The notes under the pieces: generated by a model | Told to the model about the DNA's origin: nothing | The model's input: only the letters and a program-made list of their open reading frames with translations | Database searches by the model: none | Assembly (NCBI GenBank): GCA_946402065.1 | Contig: CAMIVR010000051.1 | Span: 1-33,376, forward strand | Source of the DNA: an uncultured Brevibacillus sp. | GTDB taxonomy: Bacteria > Bacillota > Bacilli > Brevibacillales > Brevibacillaceae | Reading direction: 5' to 3' | DNA length: 33,376 nt | In this document: piece after piece, positions 1 to 6,699 of the stretch | Position numbering within the stretch: position 1 is the stretch's first letter | Layout of the letters: the number at the start of each line of letters is the position of its first letter | Position numbers and translations under genes: made by a program

Positions 1-246
1 CTCGGCCCAATCAAAAACTGGGGCCTTGAGCTGGAAAAATCTTCGATCGTCGTCAACTCGAAAATGGAAACGAACATCCCGGGCATCTATGGGGCCGGTG
101 ACATCGTGACGTACCCTGGCAAAGTCAAGCTGATTGCCGTCGGATTCGGCGAAGCGCCAACAGCGGTCAACAACGCGATGAGCTACATCAACCCGAGCGC
201 TCGCGTACAGCCGATGCACTCGTCGAGCATGGAAAACTTCAAGTAA
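1..246 (+). CDS. yumC: Ferredoxin--NADP(+) reductase, YumC type (C-terminal end)
   Basis: Only the last 81 codons are present; the gene begins before the window. The visible part is the C-terminal end of a thioredoxin-reductase-like flavoprotein. It carries the second FAD-binding signature, [16 protein letters not shown], followed by the helix [15 protein letters not shown]. This end is typical of YumC-type ferredoxin/flavodoxin-NADP reductases of Bacillales, homodimeric cytosolic enzymes that pass electrons between NADPH and ferredoxin. The lack of a C-terminal redox CxxC helps separate it from some other members of the superfamily. A strong intrinsic terminator follows 30 bases after the stop. 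The family is clear. The YumC assignment also rests on the yumC-yut gene order in B. subtilis. Confidence 0.9.
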   Translation, partial: LGPIKNWGLELEKSSIVVNSKMETNIPGIYGAGDIVTYPGKVKLIAVGFGEAPTAVNNAMSYINPSARVQPMHSSSMENFK

Positions 247-276
247 ACCCTGCACGCTCGAAAAAGCGATACAGTC

Positions 277-312
277 AGCCCTTGAGCTCTCAACGATTCA
301 AGGGCTTTTTAT
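277..312 (+). terminator. Intrinsic terminator of yumC
   Basis: A perfect 9-bp stem (AGCCCTTGA with TCAAGGGCT) closes a 12-base loop and is followed by a short T run. It lies 30 bases after the yumC stop. Confidence 0.85.
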
Positions 313-369
313 TGCCCTGCATACTCCACTGCCAACTGGCACACAGTAGGTGCATGGAGGTGAAGTCGT

Positions 370-630
370 GTGACAGAGGCAACCATATCGCTATGCCCTG
401 TGTGCAACGGATTTGCAGAACTGCAGGCAAGCTGCCGGTCCTGTGGCAGCCGCTTGCTCGACGCCGGGAGACTGGCCGACTTTTTCGGCGCGTACAGTCC
501 GTATGAGCCGATTGACGAAAGCAAGCTAAGCAACGGCTTCCTCGACCTTGCGGAGCGTATTTGCTTGCATGTGGGCTGGTGCCAAGCATGCAACAGCGAA
601 CAGCTCTACGGCATCGGCGAGTGGAGCTAG
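370..630 (+). CDS. Small zinc-ribbon-like protein
   Basis: An 86-residue protein starting at GTG, with GGAGG at 356-360 nine bases upstream. Seven cysteines are visible: CPVC (9, 12), CRSC (22, 25), a lone Cys65, and CQAC (71, 74). His67 lies close by. The first four cysteines can form a zinc ribbon, and the C-terminal ones could form a second metal site. No catalytic motif is recognised. The stop codon directly abuts the stop of the convergent gene at 631, leaving no spacer. The function is unknown; a structural zinc-binding or adaptor role is an inference from the cysteine pattern alone. Confidence 0.75.
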   Translation: MTEATISLCPVCNGFAELQASCRSCGSRLLDAGRLADFFGAYSPYEPIDESKLSNGFLDLAERICLHVGWCQACNSEQLYGIGEWS

Positions 631-1218
631 TTATTTTTTCGCTTTCTCGGCCTGCAATCTCGTCTCGTAATACTGGTTCATGGCTTGTACTTCTTCCAGC
701 AGCTTGGGCAGCACCTGTTTGAGCTGCGTCGGGTTGTTCGCTTCGACAGCCTGGTCGAACTCCTCATTGACTGCCCGGTACTTCTGGAACAAATCGTGCT
801 TTTTGCCATGCTCTTTCCCCTGGCTGCCTTTCCAGTGGGCTTTTTTCCATTCGCGTAATTGCGCGTGCATTTCCTCGCGGGAGATTTCGCCTGCCTCCCA
901 TTTTTTCTTCAACTCGCTTCGCTGCTCGTGCAGCTGCTTGTGGAACGTCTTGGCCTCCTCGTTCGGTTCAAGCGCCTCCCACTCTTTGACGAGCTTATCC
1001 CGAACCGCAAACGCGGCTTTCCAGTCGGCAGCGCTTTGGGGCGTATACTTGTCGACGAGGAGCTGCAAGTACATTTTTTGGTGCGTGGGGTAGTGAAATC
1101 GCTGAAGCTTGGCAAAGCAGCCTTCCCATTTTTCCATTTCATGGGCATGTCCGGCCGCCGGCAGCACGAATGTCAAGACAAACGACAAAACAAGCCATTT
1201 TGTCCATCTTGTTTTCAT
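631..1218 (-). CDS. Secreted, highly charged coiled-coil protein
   Basis: Starting at the ATG at 1218, which has AAGGAGTG about ten bases upstream, the product is 195 residues. A longer frame continues upstream but would bury the signal peptide. The N-terminus (MKTRWTKWLVL... ending LPAAGHA) is a typical Sec signal peptide with a likely cleavage after AHA/GHA. The mature part is almost entirely charged and helical, rich in Lys, Glu and Trp-containing segments such as KKKWEAGE, predicting long coiled coils. It has no cysteines suited to a lipobox. No enzymatic domain is recognised; it is probably an extracellular or wall-associated protein of unknown function. Confidence 0.75.
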   Translation of the reverse strand: MKTRWTKWLVLSFVLTFVLPAAGHAHEMEKWEGCFAKLQRFHYPTHQKMYLQLLVDKYTPQSAADWKAAFAVRDKLVKEWEALEPNEEAKTFHKQLHEQRSELKKKWEAGEISREEMHAQLREWKKAHWKGSQGKEHGKKHDLFQKYRAVNEEFDQAVEANNPTQLKQVLPKLLEEVQAMNQYYETRLQAEKAKK

Positions 1219-1251
1219 TTTCCATTCACTCCTTTTACAGAATATGGTCGT

Positions 1252-1280
1252 TCTATATTGCTTTTCCCCATTCACTTCAA
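1252..1280 (-). promoter_or_regulatory. SigA-type promoter for the secreted coiled-coil gene
   Basis: On the minus strand, TTGAAG (1275-1280) and TATAGA (1252-1257) are separated by 17 bases. They lie about 35 bases upstream of the ATG at 1218. Confidence 0.45.
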
Positions 1281-1410
1281 TAAAATGCAAAGGTGGGCAC
1301 TTTCTTTATGTGGAAAAGTTGTGGAACGATCCGTCCATAATTATCACACATTCTGAATGTATACTGTCCTCGATTACACTGCGATATTACTGAATTGGAG
1401 GGTATTATTT

Positions 1411-1932
1411 GTGAAAAAGTTCGATATTTCTCTGCTGACCATAGCTGTTGTCATAGTTGGATTGGTCATTTTGGGCGTGAATCAAAAGCCTGCTGCCACA
1501 GAGGAATTGGCTGCTACGGTAAACGGTCAGCCGATAACGAAGGCCGAATATTACAAAGCGCTGGAATCACGCGACGGCATTGCTGTTGTGACGCGCCTGA
1601 TCACGAATGCCCTGGTTGAGCAAGAGGCCAAGCGGTTGAATGTTACCGTGGATCCTGCTGAAGTGGACAAGGACATACAGGAATACAAGGACAAGCTGGG
1701 CGAAAAGCAATTTGAGCTGCTGTTGAAAACACAGCACCTGGCGAACGAAAAAGAGTTGTGGGAAAGACAGCGAATTTCCTTGTTGGGCAAAAAGATCATC
1801 GAGATCAAAACCAAAGAAACCGGGAAGAAGATGAAGTCTGCTGAGCTCGTCAAAGAACTCCGGGAAAAGGCCAACATTGAAATTTATACCATTCATAAGG
1901 ACGAAAAAAATGACAACCCTGTGCAAGAATAG
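1411..1932 (+). CDS. Membrane-anchored SurA-N-like foldase domain protein
   Basis: The start is the GTG at 1411, preceded by GGAGGG at 1397-1402, giving 173 residues. Further upstream codons are open but lack a ribosome site. Residues 1-30 form an N-terminal hydrophobic anchor (ISLLTIAVVIVGLVILGV). Next comes AATVNGQPITKAEYYKAL, the typical opening of SurA-N/PrsA-type chaperone domains, and then a long helical region. The rotamase domain that follows in true PrsA/SurA is absent, so this is a short chaperone-like protein facing the outside of the membrane. Its client proteins are unknown. Confidence 0.7.
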   Translation: MKKFDISLLTIAVVIVGLVILGVNQKPAATEELAATVNGQPITKAEYYKALESRDGIAVVTRLITNALVEQEAKRLNVTVDPAEVDKDIQEYKDKLGEKQFELLLKTQHLANEKELWERQRISLLGKKIIEIKTKETGKKMKSAELVKELREKANIEIYTIHKDEKNDNPVQE

Positions 1933-2070
1933 GTTGTCCAAAAATAAGAATGATCCCCAAATTCCGTTATACTAGGAATTGTGTTCCTCTTCATTATCTT
2001 GAAAGGAAATTGTCACTTCAATAGGTTTTTACTGGTAAAAATCATCCGATATGACCGGGAAAAAATTCCT

Positions 2071-2099
2071 GTATAGTGGCTGGCGATCCGGTCATACTA
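2071..2099 (+). promoter_or_regulatory. Candidate forespore (SigF/SigG-type) promoter
   Basis: GTATA (2071-2075) and CATACTA (2093-2099) are spaced 17 bases apart. They match the known B. subtilis SigG pattern (gHATR, 17-18 bases, CATAMTA). The promoter points to the small ORF that begins at 2164. Confidence 0.5.
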
Positions 2100-2163
2100 T
2101 ACTCATCGAGCCCGGTGGTCACCTAATCGAACACGCAACTGTCCTTTTAGGAGGCGATGTGCC

Positions 2164-2304
2164 GTGGATGATTTAACCGATCACCAACCGATAGTCGATT
2201 TGGAGAAATCAATTACTCTTTGATGCTTTGACTCTGTACCGGAGGTTGAGGAGCAAAAGAGAATAATCGATAGTACCCCAAACAAACGATCGGGCTCGAT
2301 TTAA
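2164..2304 (+). other. Small ORF interrupted by in-frame CTT-TGA (possible recoding or pseudogene)
   Basis: AGGAGG at 2149-2154 precedes a GTG start at 2164. The first 19 codons read VDDLTDHQPIVDLEKSITL and end at CTT-TGA (TGA at 2221-2223). In the same frame, 26 more codons follow (CFDSVPEVEEQKRII...) to a TAA at 2302, directly before a terminator. In the +1 frame after CTT, the continuation is DALTLYRRLRSKRE with a TAA at 2264. The unit has a forespore-like promoter, a ribosome site and a terminator, so something here is probably expressed. Whether it is a 19-residue peptide, a recoded protein or a one-base frameshift of a longer gene cannot be settled from the sequence. Confidence 0.4.
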
Positions 2305-2308
2305 ACAG

Positions 2309-2339
2309 CCGTCTCCATTTGGAGGCGGTTTTGTTGTTT
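2309..2339 (+). terminator. Intrinsic terminator after the small ORF
   Basis: CCGTCTCC pairs with GGAGGCGG (one G-T wobble) around an ATTT loop, followed by a T-rich tract. Confidence 0.75.
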
Positions 2340-2505
2340 CCGCTTTTTCGTTGGAGGGGCTGCAGTGGTGGGGAGAGAGGAAAGCGGATGGCTTTGACTG
2401 GTGCGGCGCTTGCAGGATGCAGGGATGTCCGGCTCCGCAAAGGTCCAAAACCATTCCGCTTTCCTCTCTCCCCGACAGACTGCTCGGTTGAACGGAAAAA
2501 GCGGA
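2339..2505. repeat. Nested inverted-repeat element (copy A)
   Basis: A non-coding foldback of about 167 bases. The outer arms are TCCGCTTTTTC (2339-2349) and GAAAAAGCGGA (2495-2505). The inner arms, GGGGAGAGAGGAAAGCGGA (2370-2388) and its exact complement (2455-2473), form a perfect 19-bp repeat. The segment 2365-2427 closely resembles 17288-17349, including the shared core GCTTGCAGGATGC, so this is a member of a dispersed family. No transposase is encoded. Confidence 0.7.
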
Positions 2506-2630
2506 AAGATTATTAGGTAAAGTAATTTGAAAGTGAATCAGAGAAGTTATTTGGTGCGGTTGTGGGTTTATTCTCGCCTGTATTTGGTGGAGTACTTCTT
2601 GAGCCGGCCGAGTCGGTGGACATATAAAAA

Positions 2631-2658
2631 CTCCCAGCTTCTATGCCTAGACTGGGAG
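2631..2658 (-). terminator. Intrinsic terminator of yutM
   Basis: CTCCCAG (2631-2637) pairs with CTGGGAG (2652-2658). On the minus strand it is followed by TTTTT. T residues on the other side make it possibly bidirectional. Confidence 0.75.
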
Positions 2659-2684
2659 CGTATTTTTAATTGAATGTCGGGTGA

Positions 2685-3041
2685 TTAGCAGTCCTTATCG
2701 GGTTTGCCTGCAGCGGTAGCCGTACGGAAGGAAGAACCGCAGCCGCAGCTTGCGATGGCGTTCGGATTGTTCATCGTAAAGCCTCCGCCCATCATCGACT
2801 CCTTGTAATCGATCTCAAGCCCGTTGATATGCACGTAGCTTTCGGCATCAACGACGACTTTCAGCCCGTTTTCTTCGATCGTGTGGTCGCCTTCTTTGAT
2901 TTCCTCGTCAAACCCCATGCCATAAGAAAACCCGCTGCAACCGCCGGGTCTTACACCCACACGCAAAAAGATATTCGGATTATTTTCAGCAGCCAACAAT
3001 TCCTTTACTCTTTGAGTGGCTTGTTCTGTCAAATGAATCAT
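2685..3041 (-). CDS. yutM: Iron-sulfur cluster carrier, HesB/ErpA (A-type) family
   Basis: The start is the ATG at 3041, with AAGGAGG a few bases upstream; an upstream extension has no ribosome site. The 118-residue product covers a complete A-type carrier domain. The three conserved ligand cysteines are at 35 (RPGGCSGF) and at 99 and 101 (SCGCGSSF). A non-conserved Cys118 ends the protein. Such proteins accept Fe-S clusters from the SUF scaffold and hand them to apo-enzymes in the cytosol. Likely clients in this window include LipA. A good SigA promoter lies at 3103-3131 and a terminator at 2631-2658, so it appears monocistronic. Confidence 0.93.
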   Translation of the reverse strand: MIHLTEQATQRVKELLAAENNPNIFLRVGVRPGGCSGFSYGMGFDEEIKEGDHTIEENGLKVVVDAESYVHINGLEIDYKESMMGGGFTMNNPNAIASCGCGSSFRTATAAGKPDKDC

Positions 3042-3102
3042 GTCGTTCCCCTCCTTGCAGCTTGATGAAGCGTCCCGCTTGAATCCAGAGTCGCTTACTT
3101 TT

Positions 3103-3131
3103 AGTATACTAGGAAACAGCAAAACCAACAA
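3103..3131 (-). promoter_or_regulatory. SigA-type promoter of yutM
   Basis: On the minus strand, TTGTTG (3126-3131) and TATACT (3103-3108) are separated by 17 bases. They lie about 60 bases upstream of the yutM start. Confidence 0.6.
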
Positions 3132-3202
3132 GCTTCCCGCTATCCATATATATGCAGCCGCAGCCGTTTCGGCGCATTGACGGCCCTTGAGATTGGAAAA
3201 CT

Positions 3203-3229
3203 GGCTACGCCAAGCTTTTGGGCGTAGCC
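3203..3229. other. Perfect 9-bp hairpin
   Basis: GGCTACGCC and GGCGTAGCC enclose a nine-base loop. No strong T run follows on either strand, so its role is unclear. Confidence 0.5.
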
Positions 3230-3244
3230 TTAGTTGCGCTTATG

Positions 3245-3275
3245 TCGACAGGAATTTTTTATAAATTCCTATCGA
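3245..3275. repeat. Short hairpin repeat (copy 1)
   Basis: TCGACAGGAATTT (3245-3257) and AAATTCCTATCGA (3263-3275) pair over 13 bases with one mismatch. A related, less perfect hairpin lies at 11240-11273 and shares AATTCCTATCGACC exactly. Confidence 0.45.
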
Positions 3276-3280
3276 CCAAA

Positions 3281-3300
3281 AAGGGGGGACCTCCCCCCTT
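3281..3300 (-). terminator. Intrinsic terminator of the Spo0E-like gene
   Basis: AAGGGGGG and CCCCCCTT form an 8-bp stem around a 4-base loop, followed on the minus strand by TTT. It overlaps the stop codon of the gene. Confidence 0.7.
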
Positions 3301-3520
3301 ACGCAAAGTTTACTTTGCTTTCCATTATGTAAAAGCGATATGGTTTATATTTCACTGCACCCTTAGACAAGCTATGATCGATCTGGAGTAGTTCATTGTG
3401 AAGTTTATCAATTTCCTTACTGTAACGAAGTACATCCGGATGATTTAAACCGCACTCTAATCCCAACGTAACCATTTGCTGTCGAAGGAGTTCGATTTTT
3501 TCGAGTAATTTTTCCCGCAT
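3299..3520 (-). CDS. Spo0E-family aspartyl-phosphate phosphatase
   Basis: A 73-residue protein with GGAGG eight bases before its ATG. It forms a helical hairpin: LLEKIELLRQQMVTLG, a turn containing NHPDVL, then the signature S-x-x-x-D (YSKEIDKLHNELL). This is the pattern of the small Spo0E/YnzD/YisI phosphatases, which dephosphorylate Spo0A-P in the cytosol and so hold back sporulation. The C-terminal tail (YKPYRFYIMES) is a divergent extension. It stands alone between its own promoter and terminator. The family is clear; the exact target, Spo0A-P or another response regulator, is inferred. Confidence 0.85.
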   Translation of the reverse strand: MREKLLEKIELLRQQMVTLGLECGLNHPDVLRYSKEIDKLHNELLQIDHSLSKGAVKYKPYRFYIMESKVNFA

Positions 3521-3565
3521 CTTATTCTCCTCCTGCCAAATAATAGATGGAACTTGGCTACCCTT

Positions 3566-3594
3566 ATTCTACAGGAAGTTAATGTAAGTTTCAA
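3566..3594 (-). promoter_or_regulatory. SigA-type promoter of the Spo0E-like gene
   Basis: On the minus strand, TTGAAA (3589-3594) and TAGAAT (3566-3571) are spaced 17 bases apart, about 45 bases before the start codon. Confidence 0.6.
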
Positions 3595-3685
3595 ACACAT
3601 TTTTCCAAAGATCACGGAAAAAATACAATATTTTCTAGCGTTATTTGTAATAATTTACCACAACGCGTTTCCATCTGTGTTCTTA

Positions 3686-3714
3686 TTGTCGCTTTGCGGA
3701 AAGAGAATTATAAT
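3686..3714 (+). promoter_or_regulatory. SigA-type promoter of mqnE
   Basis: TTGTCG (3686-3691), a 17-base spacer and a perfect TATAAT (3709-3714). The mqnE start is about 200 bases downstream. Confidence 0.65.
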
Positions 3715-3720
3715 AGTGAA

Positions 3721-3923
3721 GGTTTGAAAAATCGTTCCGATTCTAATTTCATGTAGAAAGGAGTCATTTCATGGCATAAAGACGCATGGTGCAAGCCCTC
3801 TGCTGAGGTGTTGCCAATTCGCTTGACCTGCACTTTATTCGCGGCCATGTAGATTATGCGATCCAGTCTGTGCGAACAGCCTATTGGAGACACCTTTTAA
3901 AAAGATTGAAAGGAAGCGGTAAT
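3721..3923 (+). other. Long structured mqnE leader with a start-stop mini-ORF
   Basis: The leader contains AAAGGAG at 3757-3763 followed by ATG-GCA-TAA at 3771-3779, a well-placed ribosome site on a two-codon ORF. A hairpin follows around 3792-3820, with arms GCAA and CCTC, loop TGCT, then GAGG and TTGC. No known riboswitch core was recognised. The stretch 3521-3685 upstream holds only the Spo0E-like gene's promoter; nothing else is seen there. Confidence 0.4.
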
Positions 3924-5027
3924 GTGTCTATCCTGACGATCAATTCCCGGGACAAATCGCTGCAAGCCGTTGCCGACAAGGTAAAAAACGGCGAGCGACT
4001 GTCCATTCAAGACGGATTGGCCCTGTATGAATCAAATGACTTGCTCACGATCGGGCAACTGGCCGATTACGTCAATCAGCAAAAAAACGGTGACAACGTC
4101 TACTTTATTCAAAACATGTACATCAATCCGACGAACGTCTGTGAAGCGAGCTGTAAATTCTGTGGCTTCCGCCGCGACCTCGGAGAAGAAGGCGCGTATA
4201 CGATGAGTATGGATGAGCTCCTGCACTATGTGGAGACGCGCTTCCACCCGGGTGTCCGGGAATTCCACATCGTCGGCGGCCACAATCAGCACATGGCGTT
4301 TGACTACTATCTGGATACCGTGCGCACCTTGAAAAGGGCGTATCCGGATGTCGCCATCAAAGCGTACACGGGAGCGGAAATCGAATTCTTTTCGCGAATC
4401 GCCGGCATCAGCTTCCGCGACGTGCTGGAAGAGCTGATCAAAGCCGGTCTGGATACGATGCCGGGCGGTGGCGCGGAGATTTTGACGGAGCGCTATCGCG
4501 AGAAGATGAGCCCGGAAAAAGCGAGCACGGATGACTGGCTGCGCGCTCACCGGACGGCTCACGAGCTCGGCTTGAAAACCCATGCGACGATGCTGTACGG
4601 TTCCATCGAAACGCTGGAAGAGCGGCTGATCCACATGGAGCGCGTCCGGCAATTGCAGGATGAGACCGGTGGCTTCCTCGTCTTTATCCCGCTGGCAGTC
4701 CAGCCGAAGAAAGTAACCGCCGGGGTAAAACGCCGCACATCCGCCATAGACGATTTGAAAACGATGGCGATCAGTCGCCTGATGCTGGACAATTTCCCTC
4801 ATGTCAAAGCGTATTTCATCAACATCGGGACACAGCTCACACAAGTATCGCTCACGATGGGGACCTCTGATGTACATGGTACACTAATCGAGGAACGAAT
4901 CAGTCACGCAGCAGGAGCCTTGACCCAGCAAGCCCTGACCGTCGATGAGCTGGTCTGGCTGATCAAGGGTGCGGGCAAAAAAGCTTTGGAACGGGATACA
5001 TTCTACAACATAATTAAGGAACACTAG
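3924..5027 (+). CDS. mqnE: Aminofutalosine synthase (radical SAM)
   Basis: Starting at the GTG at 3924 (AAGGAAG about eight bases upstream) the product is 367 residues, the usual length for MqnE. The frame is open upstream to 3870 but contains no better ribosome site. The radical-SAM triad is NPTNVCEASCKFCGF, with cysteines at about 73, 77 and 80. A glycine-rich GGHNQHM and TMPGGGAEIL follow. MqnE joins 3-enolpyruvyl-oxybenzoate and adenosine to form aminofutalosine in the futalosine route to menaquinone. MqnC shares the fold, but the sequence order EASCKFCGF...HIVGG is more MqnE-like. No other mqn gene is in the window. Confidence 0.88.
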   Translation: MSILTINSRDKSLQAVADKVKNGERLSIQDGLALYESNDLLTIGQLADYVNQQKNGDNVYFIQNMYINPTNVCEASCKFCGFRRDLGEEGAYTMSMDELLHYVETRFHPGVREFHIVGGHNQHMAFDYYLDTVRTLKRAYPDVAIKAYTGAEIEFFSRIAGISFRDVLEELIKAGLDTMPGGGAEILTERYREKMSPEKASTDDWLRAHRTAHELGLKTHATMLYGSIETLEERLIHMERVRQLQDETGGFLVFIPLAVQPKKVTAGVKRRTSAIDDLKTMAISRLMLDNFPHVKAYFINIGTQLTQVSLTMGTSDVHGTLIEERISHAAGALTQQALTVDELVWLIKGAGKKALERDTFYNIIKEH

Positions 5028-5086
5028 TAGGAAATGACTGATGCAGAGACGAACGTCACCTGTTTAAAAGGGGGACGAGAATGAAC

Positions 5087-5120
5087 AAAGACTTCCCCCC
5101 TTAAAAGGGAAAGTCTTTTT
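5087..5120. terminator. Shared terminator between mqnE and yuzB
   Basis: AAAGACTT near 5087 pairs with AAGTCTTT near 5110, with C and G runs inside, followed by T residues on the plus strand. It overlaps the yuzB 3' end and can serve the convergent pair. Confidence 0.55.
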
Positions 5121-5364
5121 CGAGTGAGTCTTCGTCCTCTTTTATTTTTCGTTTAATTTCTGCAAGCAGCTTGTCCGGCGTGGTAGCACTCACATAATCA
5201 CCATTTACCAGGGCATACGGCTCAGCAAAGCATTCACCGCAGTTTCCCAGGCAGCCGTACTCCACCACGTCTACATCCAGATCAGGATCTTCTTCCAACG
5301 CTTTGATGACTTCTTCCGATTCGGACAATGCATTGCTTGCACAAAACTCAACGATTGCTTTCAT
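5101..5364 (-). CDS. yuzB: DUF1450 family protein, YuzB
   Basis: An 87-residue acidic protein with AGGTGA upstream of its ATG. Cysteines lie at 8 (VEFCASN) and at 38, 42 and 45 (GCLGNCGEC), with FAEPYALVNG afterwards. This layout recalls thioredoxin-fold [2Fe-2S] ferredoxins, and the DUF1450 family is of that size. A metal or redox role is plausible but unproven. It is divergent from yutJ across about 177 bases, the same pairing as in B. subtilis. Confidence 0.88.
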   Translation of the reverse strand: MKAIVEFCASNALSESEEVIKALEEDPDLDVDVVEYGCLGNCGECFAEPYALVNGDYVSATTPDKLLAEIKRKIKEDEDSLEKDFPF

Positions 5365-5541
5365 TTTTGTTCACCTGTCTTTCCACGCCCGGCATATCGA
5401 TGCGCAGTGCCTTCTCACTTATTGTACCGCGAACTGCGTAAAAATCCAGCGTAGAAGAGTGGAAAGCGTGCCGGACAAAAAAATGCACTGGATCGTTGAA
5501 CCATACAAATACATCGGATGAGCAGAAAGGACCATACTCCT

Positions 5542-6609
5542 ATGAAACAACTCGTTATCCTTGGTGGAGGTTACGGGGGGCTTCGAATCATCGAGCATTT
5601 GCTAACCCCTGATTTGCCAGATAATGTTTTTATAACATTAGTCGACCGTATGCCTTTTCATACGTTTAAAACAGAATTTTACGCACTGGCCGCAGGAACT
5701 GAGCCCGAGATGAAAATCCGCGTGCCGTTTCCGAACGATTCCCGGCTGAATGTCAAGTACGGGGAAGTCGAGCGGATCGGGCTGGATGAGAAAGCCGTTC
5801 ACTTTGCCAACGGCGATACGCTCGAATACGACTGGCTGGTCATCGGCCTTGGCTGTGAGGACAAGTATCACAATATTCCCGGCGCGGACCAGTACACCCA
5901 CTCGATTCAGACCTTGGGGGCAACGCGCCAAACCTATACCGCGATCAACAACGTCAACCCGAACGGGTATGTGACGGTAGTCGGCGGCGGATTGAGCGGG
6001 GTGGAAGTCGCATCGGAGCTGCGCGAAAGCCGTCCCGACCTGAACATTCGCATTCTCGACCGCGGGGAAAGCATCCTCAGCCCATTCCCGAAAAAGCTGC
6101 AGGATTACGCTTCCCAGTGGTTCCACGAGCACGACGTCGAGCTGATCTCGATGGCGCAGGTCAACCGGGTCGAGCCGGGCGTCGTCTACAACCACGACCA
6201 GCAGATCCAGAGCGACGCGATTATCTGGACAGCCGGTATCCAGGCCAACCGCGTCGTCCGCAACCTGCCTGTAGAACAGGACAACATCGGTCGCGTCAAG
6301 CTGAACCAGTACCATCAAATCCCGAGCTATCCGGATGTCTATGTCGTCGGTGACTGTGCCAGCTTGCCATTTGCGCCGAGCGCCCAATTGGCAGAGTTCC
6401 AGGGAGAGCAAATCGCCCTGATTTTGAAAAAGGACATGAAGGAAGAAGAATACCCGGCCAGCCTGCCGATCATCAAGCTGAAAGGAACATTGGGCTCCCT
6501 CGGCAAGAAAGAAGGCTTTGGCGTGATGGGAAAAGTCTCGCTTGTCGGGCAAATGCCGCGCGTGATGAAAAGCGGTGTGCTCTGGCTGTACAAAAAGCAC
6601 CTGGGCTAA
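5542..6609 (+). CDS. yutJ: NADH dehydrogenase-like flavoprotein, YutJ
   Basis: The ATG at 5542 has AAAGGA ten bases upstream and gives 355 residues, the same length as B. subtilis YutJ as I recall it. An ATG at 5518 lacks a ribosome site. Two Rossmann motifs are visible: LVILGGGYGGLR for FAD at the N-terminus and VTVVGGGLSGVEVASEL for NAD(P)H near the middle. The second FAD motif is VYVVGDCASLPF. This is the type-II NADH dehydrogenase fold. The C-terminal membrane-binding helix of classical Ndh is weak here, so quinone reduction is inferred from the family only. Confidence 0.85.
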   Translation: MKQLVILGGGYGGLRIIEHLLTPDLPDNVFITLVDRMPFHTFKTEFYALAAGTEPEMKIRVPFPNDSRLNVKYGEVERIGLDEKAVHFANGDTLEYDWLVIGLGCEDKYHNIPGADQYTHSIQTLGATRQTYTAINNVNPNGYVTVVGGGLSGVEVASELRESRPDLNIRILDRGESILSPFPKKLQDYASQWFHEHDVELISMAQVNRVEPGVVYNHDQQIQSDAIIWTAGIQANRVVRNLPVEQDNIGRVKLNQYHQIPSYPDVYVVGDCASLPFAPSAQLAEFQGEQIALILKKDMKEEEYPASLPIIKLKGTLGSLGKKEGFGVMGKVSLVGQMPRVMKSGVLWLYKKHLG

Positions 6610-6626
6610 ATAACAATCCTGTAGCA

Positions 6627-6670
6627 AAAGGCGGAACCGCTCGGCTTGCGAAGCGGTCCCGCCTTTTTTT
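6627..6670. terminator. Strong bidirectional terminator after yutJ
   Basis: AAAGGCGGAACCGCT pairs with AGCGGTCCCGCC, followed by seven T on the plus strand. A-rich bases on the far side let it also serve the minus-strand gene that ends at 6700. Confidence 0.9.
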
Positions 6671-6699
6671 CCCTGTCACGGCAGGGGGGATTGCCTATA

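Noticed and set aside
1933-2060. Possible SigA promoters after the foldase gene (TTATACT near 1965)
   Set aside because: No -35 at proper spacing was found.
2164-2304. Selenoprotein reading of the TGA at 2221
   Set aside because: No convincing bacterial SECIS hairpin was found just downstream, and no sel gene is in the window; frameshift or recoding seems likelier, so it is only mentioned.
5068-5104. Mini-ORF MNKDFPP with AAGGGGG upstream, after mqnE
   Set aside because: It lies inside the terminator hairpin and is only seven codons; more likely chance.
5303-5541. Open frame and short peptide (ending MHWIVEPYKYIG) before yutJ
   Set aside because: It overlaps the divergent yuzB start region, has no convincing ribosome site and no recognisable homology; possible but not supportable.
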